Assembly (NCBI RefSeq): GCF_000720475.1
Contig: NZ_JOAP01000011.1
Span: forward strand, 124,001 to 188,000
From: Streptomyces aureocirculatus
Lineage (GTDB): Bacteria; Actinomycetota; Actinomycetes; Streptomycetales; Streptomycetaceae
Length of the DNA: 64,000 nt
Direction: 5' to 3'
Below the pieces are notes generated by a model. It did no database searches. It was not told the origin of the DNA and saw nothing but the letters and a program-made list of their open reading frames with translations. A program made the position numbers and the translations under genes. Of the stretch, positions 1 to 7,888 are shown piece by piece; the stretch's first letter is position 1, and the number at the start of each line of letters is the position of its first letter.

Positions 1-263
1 CGCTCGACGCTCTCACCCGCGGCGAGGGCGTCCTTGGTGTGCATGTCGATGCAGAACGCGCAGTGGTTGATCTGCGAGGCCCGCAACTGCACCAGTTCGA
101 AGAGGACCGGGTCGACGCCCTTCTTCGCGGCGGTGGCGAGCCGGATCATGGCTTTGTACGCCTCGGGGGCGTGCTCGGCGATGTCGAGACGGGGCAGGTG
201 CTCGGGAAGGCGCTCGTCCTCGCGGACCGTGCCGCTTTCGGTGCCGCTCTCCATGTTCGTCAT
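1..263 (-). CDS. carboxymuconolactone decarboxylase / AhpD-like protein (partial)
   Basis: The gene runs off the left edge, so only about 87 N-terminal residues are visible. The segment around NHCAFCIDMHTKDA carries the CxxC...H arrangement of the AhpD/CMD family, in which the two cysteines form a redox pair that reduces peroxides or disulphides. Start is the ATG at 263; no strong ribosome binding site is seen. It is divergent from a MocR-type regulator 48 bp away, and regulators of that family often control the adjacent divergent gene, which is inference here. Family is clear; the substrate is not. Confidence 0.85.
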   Translation of the reverse strand, partial: MTNMESGTESGTVREDERLPEHLPRLDIAEHAPEAYKAMIRLATAAKKGVDPVLFELVQLRASQINHCAFCIDMHTKDALAAGESVE

Positions 264-310
264 ACGTACGACGCTACGATCCGATTAGCCCAGAGGTATG
301 GTCCATTTCC

Positions 311-1732
311 ATGGAGGATTCTTGGGCCACTTCCGGTGTGGACCTGGGTGTGGACCTGGGTGTGGACCTGCACCTGGACACCCCTGCGGCGGTGGCCTCC
401 GGCGTCCGCAAAGGTCTCACCGACGCCCTGCGCGAGGCGGTGCGCGGCGGCCGTCTCGCCCCCGGCACCCGCCTGCCGTCGTCCCGCACCCTCGCCACGG
501 ACCTCGGTATCGCGCGCAACACCGTCGCCGACGCGTACGCGGACCTGGTCGCCGAGGGCTGGCTGACGGCACGGCAGGGCTCCGGCACACGCGTCGCCGA
601 GCGCGCCGTGCCGGGCCCGGTGGCTTCCCCGCGCCCGCGGCGGACGGGCGGCGCACCCACGTACGACCTGATGGCGGGCAGACCGGACGTGGCGTCGTTC
701 CCGCGCACGCAGTGGCTCAAGTCGGCCCGGCGCGCGCTCGCGGCCGCGCCCGACGACGTCCTCGGCTACGGCGACCCGCGCGGCCGTGTCGAGCTGCGCA
801 CCGCGCTCGCCGCGTACCTCTCGCGCGCCCGCGGCGTCCACGCCGACCCCAACCGGATCATCGTCGTACCCGGTATCGCCCACGGTCTTAGCCTCCTCGG
901 CGCCCTGCTGCACGAGCGCGGACTCGGGCGGATCGCCGTGGAGTCGTACGGCCTCGACCTCCACTGGGAGCGCCTGGCCCGCACGGGCCTGCGCACCGTT
1001 CCGCTCGCCGTCGACGACCGCGGTGCCCGCACGGACGGTCTCGCCGGGCACGGGGCGGTTCTGCTGACCCCCGCGCACCAGTTTCCGACGGGGGTGCCGC
1101 TGCACCCCGACCGGCGGGCGGCGGCCGTCGACTGGGCGCGCCGTGCCGACGGCCTGATCCTGGAGGACGACTACGACGGGGAGTTCCGCTACGACCGGCA
1201 GCCGGTCGGCGCGCTCCAGGGCCTCGACCCCGACCGCGTGGTCTACCTCGGCACGGCCAGCAAGTCCCTCGCGCCCGGGCTGCGGCTCGCCTGGATGGTG
1301 CTGCCCGCCGCCCTGGCCCCGGAGGTCGCCGAGCTCAAGGACGCCCACGGGGCGGGCAGCAGCGCGCTCGAACAGGTGACGCTCGCGGAGTTCCTGACGT
1401 CCGGTGCGTACGACCGCCACGTCCGGGCCGTCCGGCTGCGCTACCGGCGCCGGCGTGATCAGCTCGTCGCCGCCCTGGCCGAGCGTGCGCCCGACGTCCG
1501 CGTGACCGGTATCGCGGCCGGTCTGCACGCCGTTCTGCGCCTTCCGCCGGGCAGCGAGCAGACGGTGGTGCAGGCCGCGCACTGGCAGCGCCTGGCCCTC
1601 CAGGGGCTGTCCCGGTTCCGGCACCCCCGGGCGGTGGAGCCTTCTTCGGACGCGCTGGTGGTGGGGTACGGGACGCCGTCGGATCGGGCGTGGGCGGCGG
1701 CGCTGGAGGCCCTGTGCAGGGCGCTGCCCTGA
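311..1732 (+). CDS. MocR/PdxR-type GntR regulator with aminotransferase-like domain
   Basis: 473 residues, the usual length for the MocR subfamily. An N-terminal GntR winged helix (about residues 20-90, with PSSRTLATDLGIARNTV) is followed by a fold-type-I aminotransferase-like domain containing LEDDYDGEFRY and the PLP lysine K318 in TASKSLAPGLRL. Such proteins sense PLP or amino-compounds and regulate a neighbouring gene. The start at 311 places a 12-bp tandem repeat (three copies, encoding GVDL units) inside the N-terminus; a GTG at 340 would remove part of it. Divergent from the AhpD-like gene, which is the likeliest target by inference. Confidence 0.9.
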   Translation: MEDSWATSGVDLGVDLGVDLHLDTPAAVASGVRKGLTDALREAVRGGRLAPGTRLPSSRTLATDLGIARNTVADAYADLVAEGWLTARQGSGTRVAERAVPGPVASPRPRRTGGAPTYDLMAGRPDVASFPRTQWLKSARRALAAAPDDVLGYGDPRGRVELRTALAAYLSRARGVHADPNRIIVVPGIAHGLSLLGALLHERGLGRIAVESYGLDLHWERLARTGLRTVPLAVDDRGARTDGLAGHGAVLLTPAHQFPTGVPLHPDRRAAAVDWARRADGLILEDDYDGEFRYDRQPVGALQGLDPDRVVYLGTASKSLAPGLRLAWMVLPAALAPEVAELKDAHGAGSSALEQVTLAEFLTSGAYDRHVRAVRLRYRRRRDQLVAALAERAPDVRVTGIAAGLHAVLRLPPGSEQTVVQAAHWQRLALQGLSRFRHPRAVEPSSDALVVGYGTPSDRAWAAALEALCRALP

Positions 1733-1829
1733 AGCACGGGCTCTGGGCGGGAAAGCATGGGCTCTGGGTGGGTGGGCCTGCGCCGTGGCGTGAACGTGGC
1801 CGCCCGGAAGTAGGCAGAGTGGCGCTTCC

Positions 1830-1905
1830 GGGACGGAAGTAAAGGGCGCCCTGCGGGCGTCGGCTACGCCGATTCCGCTTCGCTCCACCCTTGACTTCCG
1901 TCCCT
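1830..1905. repeat. long inverted repeat downstream of the MocR gene
   Basis: Arms at 1830-1846 (GGGACGGAAGTAAAGGG) and 1888-1905 match with one mismatch and are separated by about 41 bp. It lies about 100 bp after the MocR stop and could form a terminator-like hairpin, but the long loop makes a dispersed palindromic repeat equally possible. Confidence 0.5.
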
Positions 1906-2096
1906 CCAGCGCGAAGTGCTGTTGTCCGGGCGGCCAGGGGTGGGGCCCCCGGGGACCCCCCGGTGACGGCTATCAGCTTTCGTCGCCGACTCCCGCCCGG
2001 CACAGCCGGTTCGACCGCTCCTTTGACCGCCGGTTCGGCTGTGGGCTCGGCCACCGGCCCCCCATCCGTCCGGACACCGGCTCCCTCCATCCGCAC

Positions 2097-2277
2097 ACCT
2101 ACTTTGTGAAAGTTGCGAGCGGCGCGCAGCGGTAGCGCGCGGCCAGCAATTCACGCCCCTCCCCGCCCTCCCCACCTGCGCAGGTACGTAGGTATGCAGG
2201 TATGCGCAGGGATGGGGGCGCATACCTCGCCATTCGCACTCCCCCCGCGCGCCTCGCGCAACTTTCACGAAGTAGGT
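2097..2277. repeat. 181-bp element with 20-bp terminal inverted repeats (MITE-like)
   Basis: The ends ACCTACTTTGTGAAAGTTGC (2097-2116) and its complement at 2258-2277 match at 19 of 20 positions, and the similarity continues inward with small gaps. The interior codes for nothing convincing but holds the perfect palindrome ACCTGCGCAGGT (2174-2185) and a second CCTGCGCA/TGCGCAGG pair. The structure suggests a miniature transposable element or a paired operator. No target-site duplication is obvious. The rest of 1733-2554 contains no gene I can support. Confidence 0.45.
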
Positions 2278-2554
2278 GACAGGCCCGGGAGCCGAGCCGA
2301 GCGGAGCCGAGTCCGAACGGCCCGCTGCTCCGGCACCTGGGCCCCAGCCCTCCCGCCGCGTGACGCCCGCCCTCCGCCGTACGACACCCGCCCCCCGCCG
2401 TACGACGCCCGCCCCCCCCGGGCGCATGGGCGACAAATGGGCTAGGCGGGACAAGGAGCCGATCAAGTGGGCGGTGCGGTAGCCCGCCCCGGTGGAGCGG
2501 TGCCCCCGGTACGGTCCCTCGACGGGGTCGCACCGGGGGCTCCGGGTGCCCGTC

Positions 2555-2899
2555 CTAGCTGAAGACCGCCGAGCGCATCTTCAGGCGCTCGGAGGCCTGG
2601 CCGCCGGGACGGAGGGTGTAGTGGGCGCCCTCGCAGTCGGCCTCCGTGAAGACGGTGACAGTGGCGTTGGTGCGGTTGCGGGGAGAGTGCGCAGGGGACG
2701 ACGCGTCTTCGTCGGCGACTTCCGGCAGGGTGTGGCAGACGCGGCTTTCCGGGTCGACCAGTGTGGCGAGCTGGGGCCTGCCGTCGAGCCCGCTGTAGGT
2801 GTACTGGAACGTCCCGTCGGCGGCGCTCGCGGAGGTGGGCAGGGTCAGGACGAGGGCGAGCGCGCCGAGGGCGGCGCCGACGGAGGAGCGAAAGCGCAC
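2555..2899 (-). CDS. small secreted protein, paralogue of 4732-5073
   Basis: 114 residues. The N-terminus VRFRSSVGAALGALALVLTLPTSASA is a good Sec signal peptide ending in an AxA site. The mature part has two cysteines and the pattern FQYTYSG...SRVCH...PRNRT...DCEGA. The same pattern recurs in the protein encoded at 4732-5073, so the two are paralogues. The GTG at 2899 is preceded by AAGGAG at a good distance; longer upstream starts lack this. I do not recognise a named family, and the function is unknown. It is divergent from the LysR gene across 375 bp that contain two candidate operators. Confidence 0.8.
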   Translation of the reverse strand: MRFRSSVGAALGALALVLTLPTSASAADGTFQYTYSGLDGRPQLATLVDPESRVCHTLPEVADEDASSPAHSPRNRTNATVTVFTEADCEGAHYTLRPGGQASERLKMRSAVFS

Positions 2900-3163
2900 G
2901 GAGGCACTCCTTTTCGGGATGCGGTGGTTCCGGCGCCGATGCGGCACCGGTCGGCCCGGGATGCGGACGCTTTCGCAACCTGCCTCGGAGAGGGCCGCGT
3001 CATCCCCTGTGCGGGGCGGCTTCGCCCGAATGAGGGCCGTCGAAACGATCCTTCCTACGGCGTCCGGGGGGTGCCCGGTCCGCCGGCGTTTGCGACGCGG
3101 TCGCGCCGCGCCGAGAGCAGATGGCTCGCCGCATCCGCCGTCACCGTCACCACCGGTCAGGGA

Positions 3164-3250
3164 CAACCGTGAGTTGTCCCTGAGGGATCAAAGCCAGACG
3201 GAGTACAGGGCACAAACAACAAGGCGGCGTTCTCGTGCAACCAACAGTTG
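3164..3250. promoter_or_regulatory. two CAAC-N5-GTTG dyads upstream of the LysR gene
   Basis: CAAC-N5-GTTG occurs at 3164-3176 (inside the longer dyad GGGACAAC-N5-GTTGTCCC, 3160-3180) and again at 3238-3250. The centres are 74 bp apart, close to seven helical turns. LysR proteins bind pairs of such sites near their own promoters; assignment to the adjacent LysR is inference. The remainder of 2900-3274 shows no gene. Confidence 0.5.
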
Positions 3251-3274
3251 TGTGGAGGTCGCTAAGCTTGGTGG

Positions 3275-4225
3275 GTGGATCTCAACGCCGTACGTACCTT
3301 CGTCGTCGCCGCCGACAGCGGGCAGTTCCAGGAGGCCGCTGTCGATCTGGGCATCACCCAGCAGGCCGTGTCCAAGCGGGTGGCCGCGCTGGAGCGGGAC
3401 TTGGGGGTGCGGCTGTTCGACCGCACGCCTCGGGGCGCGCGCATCACCATCGACGGGCAGGCGTTCCTGCCCCACGCCCGCGCGCTGCTCCAGGCCGAGG
3501 AGCGCGCGATGGCCTCCGTACAGCCGGGGAGCCGGGCGCTGCGCGTCGACGTGGTGGGCCGCAGGGTCGCCACGGCCGGGCTGCTGCGGGACTTCCACCG
3601 TGCGCACCCGGAGGCCGATCTCGACGTCGTGACCCTCTTCGGCGTCGACGCGGCGGTCGCCGCGCTCCAGTCGGGCGCGATCGACGCGACGTTCCGGGCG
3701 GTCACCATGCCGGGCAGTGAACTCCCCGACGACATCGAGGCCGTTCCCGTACTCGACGAGCCCATGCACTTGTTCACCGGCCCCGCCCACGAGTTCGCGG
3801 GGGCCCGCTCGATCACCCCGGCGCAGCTCGCCGGGCATCGGATCTGGATGCCCGGCAACACCTCCGGGACCGAGTGGGCCGCCTACTACGACGAGATGGC
3901 CGCGGTGTTCGGCTTCACCGTGGACGTCGTCGGGCCGAGTCCTCACTTCGGTATCGAGTCGCTCCTCGACACGATCGCGGACTCCGCCACGCTGGCGACC
4001 TTCCTCAGCGAGCGCACCCCGCTCGTCTGGCCCGCGGGCCACGACCTGCGTCTCGTCCCGCTACGGGACCCGACGCCCGTCTACCCGCACTGCCTGCTGT
4101 GGCACACCGACAACCCGCACCCCGGCCTCACCGCGCTGCGCGACCATCTCCTCGCCGCGCGGCGGGACCGCGCAGCGGGGGAGCCCGCCGAAACGTGGCG
4201 GCCGTCGTGGGCTCAGCCCAGGTAG
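3275..4225 (+). CDS. LysR-family transcriptional regulator
   Basis: 316 residues. An N-terminal helix-turn-helix (residues 1-60, with FQEAAVDLGITQQAVSKRVAALERDLG) is followed by a periplasmic-binding-protein-like effector domain, the normal LysR architecture and length. The GTG at 3275 follows GGAGG at 3254-3258. The 3' end overlaps the convergent secreted-protein gene by 13 bp. Two small secreted-protein genes flank it on the opposite strand, and the 2555-2899 gene shares its upstream region, so regulation of secreted proteins is plausible but unproven. Confidence 0.9.
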   Translation: MDLNAVRTFVVAADSGQFQEAAVDLGITQQAVSKRVAALERDLGVRLFDRTPRGARITIDGQAFLPHARALLQAEERAMASVQPGSRALRVDVVGRRVATAGLLRDFHRAHPEADLDVVTLFGVDAAVAALQSGAIDATFRAVTMPGSELPDDIEAVPVLDEPMHLFTGPAHEFAGARSITPAQLAGHRIWMPGNTSGTEWAAYYDEMAAVFGFTVDVVGPSPHFGIESLLDTIADSATLATFLSERTPLVWPAGHDLRLVPLRDPTPVYPHCLLWHTDNPHPGLTALRDHLLAARRDRAAGEPAETWRPSWAQPR

Positions 4226-4563
4226 CAGGCCGAGACGTATCCGACGACGCCGGTGCGCTTGTTCTGTACGAGCTGCCAGGCCACGGTGTTGCTGCCGTCC
4301 GGGCACTGCACGCGCGGCCCGGCGTCGGCCTGGTACCAGTACGCGCAGTCCCCCTGGTTGGCCCAGCCGACGTGGCTGCCGCCGGGCCGGTTGCGCATGT
4401 GGATGCCGGTGCCCCGGAAGTCGGTGTGCGGGCCGCCGGTCTCACAGGCGGCGACCCGGGTGGCGGGGGCGGTGGGGTTCGCGCTCGCGTGCCCCGCCGT
4501 GAGCGGGGTCAGGAGCAGGGCGGCCCCCGCGAGGGCCAGGGCCACAGTCGTTCGCTTCATCAT
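4213..4563 (-). CDS. small secreted SH3-like protein
   Basis: About 116 residues. A signal peptide (MKRTTVALALAGAALLLTPL, AxA site near residue 27) precedes a four-cysteine domain with GTGIHMRNRPGG and GYVSACYLG, which resembles bacterial SH3 domains that bind peptidoglycan or other wall material. Tandem ATG codons at 4563 and 4560 are both possible starts; the ribosome site is weak. It converges on and slightly overlaps the LysR gene. The domain assignment rests on pattern only. Confidence 0.75.
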   Translation of the reverse strand: MMKRTTVALALAGAALLLTPLTAGHASANPTAPATRVAACETGGPHTDFRGTGIHMRNRPGGSHVGWANQGDCAYWYQADAGPRVQCPDGSNTVAWQLVQNKRTGVVGYVSACYLG

Positions 4564-4731
4564 GAACGCAACGGTCCCGAACGGGGGCGGGCGCGACAAG
4601 AAGGCGCGGCCCGCACCCACCCACCAGCGGGAGTGACTCGTTCCCCCGCGCGCCCCTTCCCGCCACGGGATGCGCCCCTCCCTCGCCGGGGAGTCAGGGC
4701 GGCGGGATCATCCAGTCGGGCCGGAGGCCGC

Positions 4732-5073
4732 TTACCCGTTGAAGAGCACCGACTTGAACGTCCGCGTCTTGCTGTTGTCCTCGGCGCCGGGCTTCAGGTC
4801 CGTGTAATCGCCATTGCAGTCCTCCTCGGCGAAGAGGGAGACTTCCTCGTCGGTCTTGTTGCGGGGTGCGAAGGCGTTCACGCGCTTCCCCTGGACTTCG
4901 GCGATGTTGTGACAGCTCCGCGAGGCCGGGTTCTTCAGCACTTTGGACTGCGGGTTGGCCGGGTCGCCGTACTGGTACTGGAAGAAGCCGTTGGCCGCGT
5001 GGGACGAGGTCGGCACGGTCAGGACCAGAGCGAGGGCGCCGAAGGCGGCGCCGACAGTGTGACGAAGACGCAT
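4732..5073 (-). CDS. small secreted protein, paralogue of 2555-2899
   Basis: 113 residues. The signal peptide MRLRHTVGAAFGALALVLTV...SSHAANG is nearly identical in layout to that of the 2555-2899 protein. The mature domains share FQYxY, SRxCH, PRNxT and DCxG, with one cysteine in each half that could form a disulphide. The ATG at 5073 has AGGAG eight bases upstream. Function unknown; a short exported protein. Confidence 0.8.
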   Translation of the reverse strand: MRLRHTVGAAFGALALVLTVPTSSHAANGFFQYQYGDPANPQSKVLKNPASRSCHNIAEVQGKRVNAFAPRNKTDEEVSLFAEEDCNGDYTDLKPGAEDNSKTRTFKSVLFNG

Positions 5074-5265
5074 GGGAACTCCTTGTTGCTGCCGAGGGGG
5101 AGAGCCCTCGCAGCATGGCGCGTTCCCTCGCCGGAGCCCCGTGCGGCTGACACGCATCACCCGTTCGATGGGTGCGGAAACGTTACGCCTTGGACCATGT
5201 GGGTGTGGGGTGCTTGCGCGTGGCGCAACGGTGTTCTGTGATGCCTGCGCAGTTTTGTGTACGGC

Positions 5266-5439
5266 TCACTCGACGGTACGGCGCAGGAAGTCCGCCCACG
5301 CGGTGGGCGTGACGGTGAGGTGGGGGGCCTCGGGGGTCTTGGAGTCGCGGATGTGGATGGTGTGGGTGGTTGCGGCCACCTCGACGCACGACGGTCCGTC
5401 CGCCGTGCTGTAACTGCTCTTGAACCACTCCAGCGTCAT
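5266..5439 (-). CDS. DUF397 domain protein
   Basis: 57 residues covering a whole DUF397 domain: WFKSSYSTADGPSCVEVA near the N-terminus, then IHIRDSKTP and LTVTPTAWADFL. In Streptomyces such proteins are encoded with an XRE/DUF5753 regulator and act with it (the WhiJ/WhiJ-like pairs); a role as antagonist of the regulator is the usual model. Its ATG overlaps the stop of the upstream regulator by 4 bp (ATGA), which implies translational coupling. Confidence 0.9.
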   Translation of the reverse strand: MTLEWFKSSYSTADGPSCVEVAATTHTIHIRDSKTPEAPHLTVTPTAWADFLRRTVE

Positions 5440-6278
5440 GACTCTCTTTCCATCTTCTCGATGAAGTCCTGTGACTCCTCTGGCGTCAGGGCCTGCGCTC
5501 GGATGATGCCATAGCGCATATCGAGGATCTGGACCTCTTTCGGGTCGGTGACCACGCGGCTGGCGAGCTGGACCTCGATCAGTCCGACGGTGGTGCCGTC
5601 CTTGAGCTTGGTCAGGCGGAAGGGCCCTTCGAGTCCTGTGTTCCGCTCGCGGCTCAAGGGCAGGACCTGGATGTCCACGTTCCGCAAACCGCTGACCGAC
5701 GACAGGTGTTCGAGCTGGTTGCGCAGTGTCATTGTGCCCCCAGGATTGCGCCGCAATGTCGACTCGCACAGCACAAAGCTGAAGACGGTACGCCCGACCG
5801 CGTCCTTGAGGATCTGCTGGCGGTCCATGCGCGCGAGCAGTCGCCGTTCCACCTCGTTGTGCGGGAGGGGCGGGCGCCGGTTGCTGAACACCGCTTCCGC
5901 GTAGTCCTCGTGCTGCAACAGCCCGTCGACCACGGAGTTGTTGTACGAGCACACCTCGACCGCCTGGGCCTCCAGCTTGGCGACATCCCGAACCTTCCTC
6001 GGGTACCGGGCCTTCTCCGCGTCAGGCTTCAACCCCCGCAAGTGACCCCCCGTATTCAGCACTTCATCCGCCCGGTCCAGAAACTCCGGCCGGGGAATCC
6101 GCGCCCCCCGCTCCACCTTGTGGATGAGGTTCTCCCCGTACCCCATCAGCTCACCGAACTGCACGGCCCGCAGCCCCGCCGCCTCCCGCCAGAACTTGAT
6201 CTGCCGTCCGATGAGTTCGGCGATCGCGCTGGACTCGTCGTCGGCGTCGACCTCCCAGCCGATGTCGTCCATGCTCAC
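5436..6278 (-). CDS. XRE-family regulator with DUF5753 (WhiJ-like)
   Basis: 280 residues. A helix-turn-helix (about residues 20-75, RAVQFGELMGYGENLIHKVERG) is followed by the DUF5753 domain (about 95-275, with VCSYNNSVVDGLLQHEDYAEAV, RQQILKD and EVQILDMRYGIIRAQALTPEES). The GTG at 6278 has GGAGG seven bases upstream and is preferred to the ATG at 6272. It is coupled to the DUF397 gene and divergent from a small ATPase gene, which reproduces the three-gene layout known for whiJ-type developmental loci. The exact target is unknown. Confidence 0.92.
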   Translation of the reverse strand: MSMDDIGWEVDADDESSAIAELIGRQIKFWREAAGLRAVQFGELMGYGENLIHKVERGARIPRPEFLDRADEVLNTGGHLRGLKPDAEKARYPRKVRDVAKLEAQAVEVCSYNNSVVDGLLQHEDYAEAVFSNRRPPLPHNEVERRLLARMDRQQILKDAVGRTVFSFVLCESTLRRNPGGTMTLRNQLEHLSSVSGLRNVDIQVLPLSRERNTGLEGPFRLTKLKDGTTVGLIEVQLASRVVTDPKEVQILDMRYGIIRAQALTPEESQDFIEKMERES

Positions 6279-6299
6279 GGCGGACCTCCCCAGGTCACG

Positions 6300-6344
6300 G
6301 GTACGGCCGGTACGCGTCGGGACAGGACCGTACAGTCACCGTAC
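6300..6344. promoter_or_regulatory. repeated GGTACG / ACCGTAC half-sites between divergent genes
   Basis: GGTACG occurs at 6300-6305 and 6309-6314, and ACCGTAC at 6327-6333 and 6338-6344 (11-bp period). They lie in the 118-bp gap between the XRE regulator and the ATPase gene, where an autoregulatory operator is expected. Which protein binds is inference. Confidence 0.35.
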
Positions 6345-6396
6345 GCACAGGCCTCATTACTGTTCAGGCTAAGCGCCAGCGACCACGCTGAGTCAC

Positions 6397-6825
6397 GTGA
6401 ACTCAGAAATCACCCGAACCGTGCGTTCCGCAAGGACCGAGCGGCGCTTCTGCGCCCAGTTGCCCTCCACGTGGAGGGGAGCCCGCAGGGCGAGGCTGCT
6501 CGCGGCCGAGCAACTCCGTGCCTGGGCACAGCCGCACGAGGACGCGGAACACATCGTCGCCGAGCTGGCGGCCAACGCCGCCGTGTACGGCAGGGTCCCC
6601 GCGCGGGACTTCCGGCTCACGCTCACCAGGAGGGCGGACGGCGTGCTCCGTATCGAGGTCGCGGACACGCGCAGTGACCGGTTGCCCGTCGTGCGGGAGC
6701 CGGACGAGGAGGCCGAGTCGGGCCGGGGGCTCGTGATCGTCGCGGCGCTCGCGGACCGGTGGGGCGTGGAGCTGGGGCCGGATCCGCTCAAGACGGTGTG
6801 GGCGGAGCTGGACGGCAAGGGCTGA
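6397..6825 (+). CDS. histidine-kinase-like ATPase (RsbW/SpoIIAB-type anti-sigma kinase family)
   Basis: 142 residues, a stand-alone HATPase_c domain. The N-box is AELAANAAVYGR, the G1 region VADTRSDRLPVV is degenerate compared with the usual DxGxG, and the G2 region is ESGRGLVIVAALADRWG. Such small ATPases in Streptomyces are often linked with XRE/DUF397 pairs and are presumed to regulate by phosphorylation or partner binding. GTG at 6397; no clear ribosome site. The degenerate G1 box may mean ATP binding is weakened. Confidence 0.85.
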   Translation: MNSEITRTVRSARTERRFCAQLPSTWRGARRARLLAAEQLRAWAQPHEDAEHIVAELAANAAVYGRVPARDFRLTLTRRADGVLRIEVADTRSDRLPVVREPDEEAESGRGLVIVAALADRWGVELGPDPLKTVWAELDGKG

Positions 6826-6851
6826 CGGCGGCGTCGTACGCCTGGAGTGGA

Positions 6852-6882
6852 GGCGGGGCCCAGAAGGGGAGGAGGCCCCGCC
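6852..6882. terminator. bidirectional terminator hairpin
   Basis: GGCGGGGCC (6852-6860) and GGCCCCGCC (6874-6882) form a perfect 9-bp stem with a 13-base loop, between the ends of the converging ATPase and deacetylase-like genes. Confidence 0.7.
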
Positions 6883-6892
6883 GCCGGTCGGC

Positions 6893-7759
6893 TCAGCCGC
6901 GCTGCGCGCGATAGTGCTCCGCGATCTCGTCCGACGTCGTCACCCACACCCCCGGGTGGTTCACGACGTACTCCAGGGCCTGGTCCAGGTACTTCGCGCG
7001 GAACGCCTGGCCGATGACGAAGGGATGCAGGGCCAGCGGCAGCACGCGTCCGCTGTCGTCGGCCTCTGCCTCCGCCGCCAGTTGGTCGACCTGGTCCTTG
7101 AGCATCCGTACGAAGTCCGGGCCCGTGGTGTCCTTGCTGACGAACAGGCTGATGTCGTTCAGCTCGACCGAGTACGGCACGCTCAGCATCCCCGGCACGT
7201 TCAGGGGGAACGGCTGGTCGTCGGCCGTCCAGTCCAGGACGTAGTCGAGACCCAGCTCACGCAGCAGATGCGGGGTGTTGAAGGTCTCCGTGAGGCCCGG
7301 CCCCATCCAGCCGCGCGGGCGTGTCCCGGTCGTCCGCTCGATGGTGCCGACGACATCCGTCAGGTACGCCCGCTCCTCGTCCTCCGTCATGTCCGCCTGG
7401 AAGATCGAGTTGTTCTTGCCGTGCGCGAGCCACGCCCAGCCCCGCTCCCGGCCCGCCTCGACGATCCCCGGATAGCGGTCGCCGACGTCGGAGTTGAGGA
7501 GGGCGCTCGCGCGGACGCCGTGCCGGTCCAGGGTCTTCAGGGTGCGCCAGAAGCCGACCCGCGGCCCGTAGTCCCGCCAGCCGTGGTTGAGCGGGTCCGG
7601 GGTGAGGTGCGAGGTGCCCGCGAAGATGCTGGTCGCGGGCTTGTCGACCTCGAAGTGCTCCACGTTGAGGCCTACGTAGAAGGCGACCCGCTTGCCCTCG
7701 GGCCACCGGATCGGCTCCCGGTCCGTGATGGGGCTGTAGTCGTAGAGCTCGTTGTCCAT
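6893..7759 (-). CDS. polysaccharide deacetylase / PuuE-like family protein
   Basis: 288 residues. The sequence resembles the NodB-fold PuuE allantoinase/peptidoglycan-deacetylase branch: an N-terminal strand (KRVAFYVGLNVEHFEV), the LAHGKNNSI segment at the metal-site His position, GWMGPGLTETFNT, and a C-terminal LALHPFVIGQ...HPGVWVTTSDEIAEHY. The canonical HSxxH is reduced to HGKNN, as in PuuE-type members. The ATG at 7759 has GAGG upstream; the GTG at 7768 overlaps that site and is less likely. It could act on a cyclic amide or an N-acetyl group; substrate unknown. Confidence 0.75.
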   Translation of the reverse strand: MDNELYDYSPITDREPIRWPEGKRVAFYVGLNVEHFEVDKPATSIFAGTSHLTPDPLNHGWRDYGPRVGFWRTLKTLDRHGVRASALLNSDVGDRYPGIVEAGRERGWAWLAHGKNNSIFQADMTEDEERAYLTDVVGTIERTTGTRPRGWMGPGLTETFNTPHLLRELGLDYVLDWTADDQPFPLNVPGMLSVPYSVELNDISLFVSKDTTGPDFVRMLKDQVDQLAAEAEADDSGRVLPLALHPFVIGQAFRAKYLDQALEYVVNHPGVWVTTSDEIAEHYRAQRG

Positions 7760-7888
7760 GACGCTCACCTCGTATGAATATGAAGTCGAATGTGCCGCTC
7801 GGGGAACATGTTCGAACCTTCACATTGATGTGAGGGTCAAGTGGGGCAGGTCGATCGAGCGGGCAAGGTCAATTCGTTCGTCAACCCG

